A stretch of DNA of 17,277 nucleotides from CAYXZO01 sp964469505 (GTDB taxonomy: Bacteria; Fidelibacterota; UBA8477; JABMPR01), in contig CAYXZO010000047.1 in assembly GCA_964469505.1 (NCBI GenBank), positions 1 through 17,277 on the forward strand. The letters run 5' to 3'. The notes under the pieces were generated by a model. The model had not been told where the DNA came from and searched no databases. It was given only the letters and a program-made list of their open reading frames with translations. Within the stretch, counting starts at the first letter, position 1. Every line of letters starts with the position of its first letter. Shown piece after piece: positions 14,983-17,277 of this stretch. A program made the position numbers and the translations under genes.

Positions 14983-16338
14983 ATGTTTAGAAAGATTTTA
15001 ATCGCTAACCGCGGCGAGATTGCGCTGCGGATTATCCGGGCTTGCCGTGAAATGGGGATCGCTACCGTCGCGGTTTATTCCCAGGCCGATGAGTTATCGC
15101 TCCATGTCACTTTTGCCGACGAGGCGGTGTGTGTGGGGCCGGCTCCGTCGGCGCAGAGCTATCTCAACATTCCGGCCATTCTCGCTGCTGCTGAAATAAC
15201 AAATGCCGATGCTATTCACCCCGGTTATGGTTTCTTGGCTGAAAACGCAGAGTTCGCCGAGATTTGTCAGGAGAATGACATCACTTTCATTGGTCCTGAT
15301 CCGGATATGATCCGGGCCATGGGGGATAAATCCTCGGCAAAGGAAACAATGAAACAGGCCGGGGTACCGGTGGTGCCGGGTAGCGATGGCCTTATTAAGA
15401 ATGCTAAAATAGCGGCTGAACTGGCAGGGGAGATCGGGTATCCGGTGATCCTCAAGGCCACCGCCGGCGGAGGGGGGCGTGGAATGCGTATCGTCCGGGG
15501 CCCCGAAGAAATGGAAACCGCCTTCTCCATGGCGCAATCGGAAGCCGGCACAGCTTTCGGTAATAGCGGGTTGTACTTAGAAAAATACGTGGAACGTCCC
15601 CGCCACGTGGAAATTCAGCTTATTGGTGACAGCCATGGCAATGTGTACGCTTTGGGGGAAAGGGAGTGTTCCATTCAACGCCGCCACCAGAAATTGTTGG
15701 AAGAGTCGCCCTCTCCAGTGGTGACCCCTGAGCTAAGGAAAAAGATGAGCGATGCCGCCGTTGCCGGTGCCAAGCGCATCAACTACCTGGGAGCCGGTAC
15801 GGTAGAATTTCTCCTCTCTCCTGAAGGTGAATTCTATTTCATGGAGATGAATACCCGCATCCAGGTGGAACATCCGGTGACTGAAATGGTAACGGGCGTA
15901 GATCTGATTAAAGCCCAGATTCAAGCCCACGCGGGAGAGAAACTACCGGAATGGATGGGCACCATCCAGCTGCGTGGGCACGCCATTGAGTGCCGGATAA
16001 ACGCCGAGGACCCCGGTAAGGGATTTATGCCTTCGCCGGGTGAAATTACCAGCCTCCATTTCCCTGGCGGCATGGGCGTAAGAGTAGATTCTCATGTGTA
16101 TGAAGGATACACGGTTTCACCCAATTACGATTCCATGGTTGCCAAGCTGATTGTTCACGGTCGGGACCGCGCCGAAGCTCTAGCCCGCATGGAGGGAGCC
16201 CTGCAGGAGTTCATTATTGAAGGAATAAAAACTACCATTCCTTTCCACCGGCAGCTGTTAGCCCACCCCGATTTCCGCGCCGGCAATTTTGACACTAATT
16301 TTCTGGAGCGTTTCGAATACCAACCTGAGTCTGATTGA
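14983..16338 (+). CDS. accC: Acetyl-CoA carboxylase biotin carboxylase subunit AccC
   Basis: AccC carboxylates the biotin of AccB using ATP and bicarbonate. It is a 451-residue ATP-grasp enzyme that aligns almost without gaps to E. coli AccC. The N-terminal FRKILIANRGEIALRIIRACRE and AIHPGYGFLAENAEFA form the first domain. ATP-binding lysine K116 lies in MGDKSSAK, and K158 leads into the glycine-rich KATAGGGGRGMR. The active-site block MEMNTRIQVEHPVTE gives E288, N290, R292, Q294, V295 and E296, the same numbers as in E. coli. ECRINAEDP and SPNYDSMVAKLI follow. It begins nine bases after accB and ends with two in-frame stops (TGATAG). accA and accD are not in the window. Confidence 0.98.
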   Translation: MFRKILIANRGEIALRIIRACREMGIATVAVYSQADELSLHVTFADEAVCVGPAPSAQSYLNIPAILAAAEITNADAIHPGYGFLAENAEFAEICQENDITFIGPDPDMIRAMGDKSSAKETMKQAGVPVVPGSDGLIKNAKIAAELAGEIGYPVILKATAGGGGRGMRIVRGPEEMETAFSMAQSEAGTAFGNSGLYLEKYVERPRHVEIQLIGDSHGNVYALGERECSIQRRHQKLLEESPSPVVTPELRKKMSDAAVAGAKRINYLGAGTVEFLLSPEGEFYFMEMNTRIQVEHPVTEMVTGVDLIKAQIQAHAGEKLPEWMGTIQLRGHAIECRINAEDPGKGFMPSPGEITSLHFPGGMGVRVDSHVYEGYTVSPNYDSMVAKLIVHGRDRAEALARMEGALQEFIIEGIKTTIPFHRQLLAHPDFRAGNFDTNFLERFEYQPESD

Positions 16339-16668
16339 TAGCAATCATAAAAGACTTTTAATAAAAAACCTTCCGATATAACTTCCGTTATTGATATTAC
16401 CGGGAGTCGTGGTCAAGTGCGACCAAGGCAATTGTGGTAGGTTCGTTCTATAGTTTCAAATACGGTGAACCTGCTCCATATGTATGTAAATATCAAACTA
16501 GTGATACGAACTTAAACGACTGGAAAAGATTACAATCCGATATCGTCTAATGCCCCAAATCAAATATAACCTGCGGAAACAGGAACATTGTAAGTCCTTG
16601 AAAGGAGAAAGTTCAATAGCTATCGACCTATTTAGCGACATATGCAAAACCATATCTAGGAGCCGAAC
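16339..16668. other. 330-base A+T-rich gap without a convincing gene
   Basis: The gap separates accC from the lipoprotein gene. Near its left end is a perfect A+T-rich palindrome, TAAAAG-A-CTTTTA (16348-16360), without the GC stem of an intrinsic terminator. A small hairpin, TGGTC-loop-GACCA, lies at 16410-16425 with no T-run. A 38-codon frame from GTG 16434 to the stop at 16550 reads like protein (SFYSFKYGEPAPYV) but is unsupported. No clear -35/-10 pair was found. The base composition matches the downstream gene rather than accC. Confidence 0.5.
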
Positions 16669-17236
16669 ATGATTAAAAAAGTCTTGATAGGAATGCTTCT
16701 GCAATTATTGATTATCGGTTGTTGGACACCTTCTACTTTGAAAAATCCGGTGACGTTAAAGCGCGGTGAATCGGTGGTGGGATTTGGGGTAAATTTGCAC
16801 TCTATCAAGGATCTTAAAACGGGACAAATAGCTTACGATATATATACTCGGCGCCATCTTTGCCAAAATACGGAATTTGGAGTCAAAGTAACCGGTATTC
16901 CTTTTGTGTCGGGAGCAATATATGGTGATATAAAACATGCTTTTATCAGCGGAAGAATAAACTTAACGGGTGATCTGGAAGTTTCATATGGTACTGGTGG
17001 GAAACGAGAAGATATATTTAGGTGCTAAATTGCTACACATGATGACCAATTTTAATATTGCTCTGTTTGGAGAAAATTATGAGGCTTACCATGAGGGCGA
17101 TTTCTATTCAATAATTTTGGGATGCAGCCTGGGTAGTAGGTTGGTTTTACGCCCGGAGATCAGTATTACTCAGTTTAAAGATAAACGAATTGCCTTTATG
17201 AGCATTGCCCTGGAGGGATTTACTCCCGGTAAATAA
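16669..17236 (+). pseudogene. Small beta-barrel-like lipoprotein gene split by a +1 frameshift
   Basis: The first frame runs from ATG 16669 to a stop at 17028 (119 residues); the second continues in the next frame to a stop at 17236. Removing one G from the GGG at 16999-17001 joins them into one 188-residue protein reading LEVSYGTGGNEKIYLGAKL across the junction. Without the change, the first frame ends in the unconvincing KREDIFRC. The N-terminus is a lipoprotein signal with lipobox IIGC (C18). The rest has alternating polar and hydrophobic strands with many glycines and aromatics (FGVKVTGIPFVSGAIYGDIKHAF; FYSIILGCSLGSRLVLRPEISITQF), like a small outer-membrane barrel. AGGAG at 16658-16662 gives a good ribosome site. 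It is more A+T-rich than the core genes. I do not recognise the family. The frameshift may be real or a sequencing error. Confidence 0.6.
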
Positions 17237-17277
17237 GAATGCATCGTGGGTGCGGAATGATATGTTATGATGTTAAG

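Noticed and set aside
15094..15537. 147-codon open frame on the minus strand inside accC.
   Set aside because: It is a shadow of the strongly conserved AccC frame, with low-complexity, non-protein-like composition and no neighbours on that strand.
16348..16360. TAAAAGACTTTTA palindrome as a terminator for accC.
   Set aside because: It is nearly all A and T with one G and one C, followed by A-rich sequence; the stem is too weak for an intrinsic terminator.
16498..16704. 68-codon minus-strand frame across the accC-lipoprotein gap.
   Set aside because: It overlaps the well-supported ribosome site and start of the plus-strand lipoprotein, and it has no recognisable motif.
16999..17005. GGGAAAC, a classic -1 ribosomal slippery heptamer, exactly at the frame break.
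   Set aside because: The zero frame reads it as GGG AAA C, not G GGA AAC, and the joined protein needs a +1, not a -1, change. Programmed -1 shifting does not fit.

Overview
The window is a dense, entirely plus-strand stretch of chromosome from a flagellated diderm (outer-membrane) bacterium. FlgH and FlgI (L and P rings) require an outer membrane and peptidoglycan. LptC and LptB show lipopolysaccharide export, and the men genes show that menaquinone is the respiratory quinone. FliW paired with CsrA, an LptC with a lipobox, and classical Men enzymes in a diderm would fit an FCB-related or similar deep lineage, but the sequence alone does not fix the phylum. No mobile element, CRISPR array, rRNA or tRNA was seen.

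Region 1 (1-6404) is the distal part of a flagellar operon: flgH (3' end only), flgI, a rod-binding flgJ without a muramidase domain, flgN, flgK, flgL, fliW, csrA and a TPR-glycosyltransferase. Most junctions overlap or lie within 15 nt, so the set is probably one transcript. It covers the rings, the rod cap, the hook-filament junction proteins and their chaperone, and then the FliW-CsrA switch that matches flagellin translation to filament assembly. The last gene is a candidate flagellin glycosyltransferase.

Region 2 (6405-9376) is a 258-nt leader containing a strong imperfect hairpin, followed by lptC, lptB and rpoN (sigma-54), again overlapping or nearly so. lptA is not between lptC and lptB.

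Region 3 (9377-13725) is a menaquinone cluster, menB-menA-menC-menE, behind a plausible sigma-70-type promoter. menF, menD and menH are not in the window.

Region 4 (13726-16338) is efp-accB-accC, behind a good promoter (perfect TTGACA, 17-nt spacer) whose -10 is bracketed by a 6-bp inverted repeat. It combines a translation factor with the biotin carboxyl carrier and biotin carboxylase of acetyl-CoA carboxylase.

Region 5 (16339-17277) is visibly more A+T-rich. It holds a 330-nt gap and then a small beta-barrel-like lipoprotein gene split by a one-base frameshift.

Most of the window is recognisable core biology. The least explained items are the TPR-glycosyltransferase coupled to csrA, the lptC leader hairpin, the repeat-bearing efp control region and the frameshifted lipoprotein. 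I see no clear evidence for an entirely new system.
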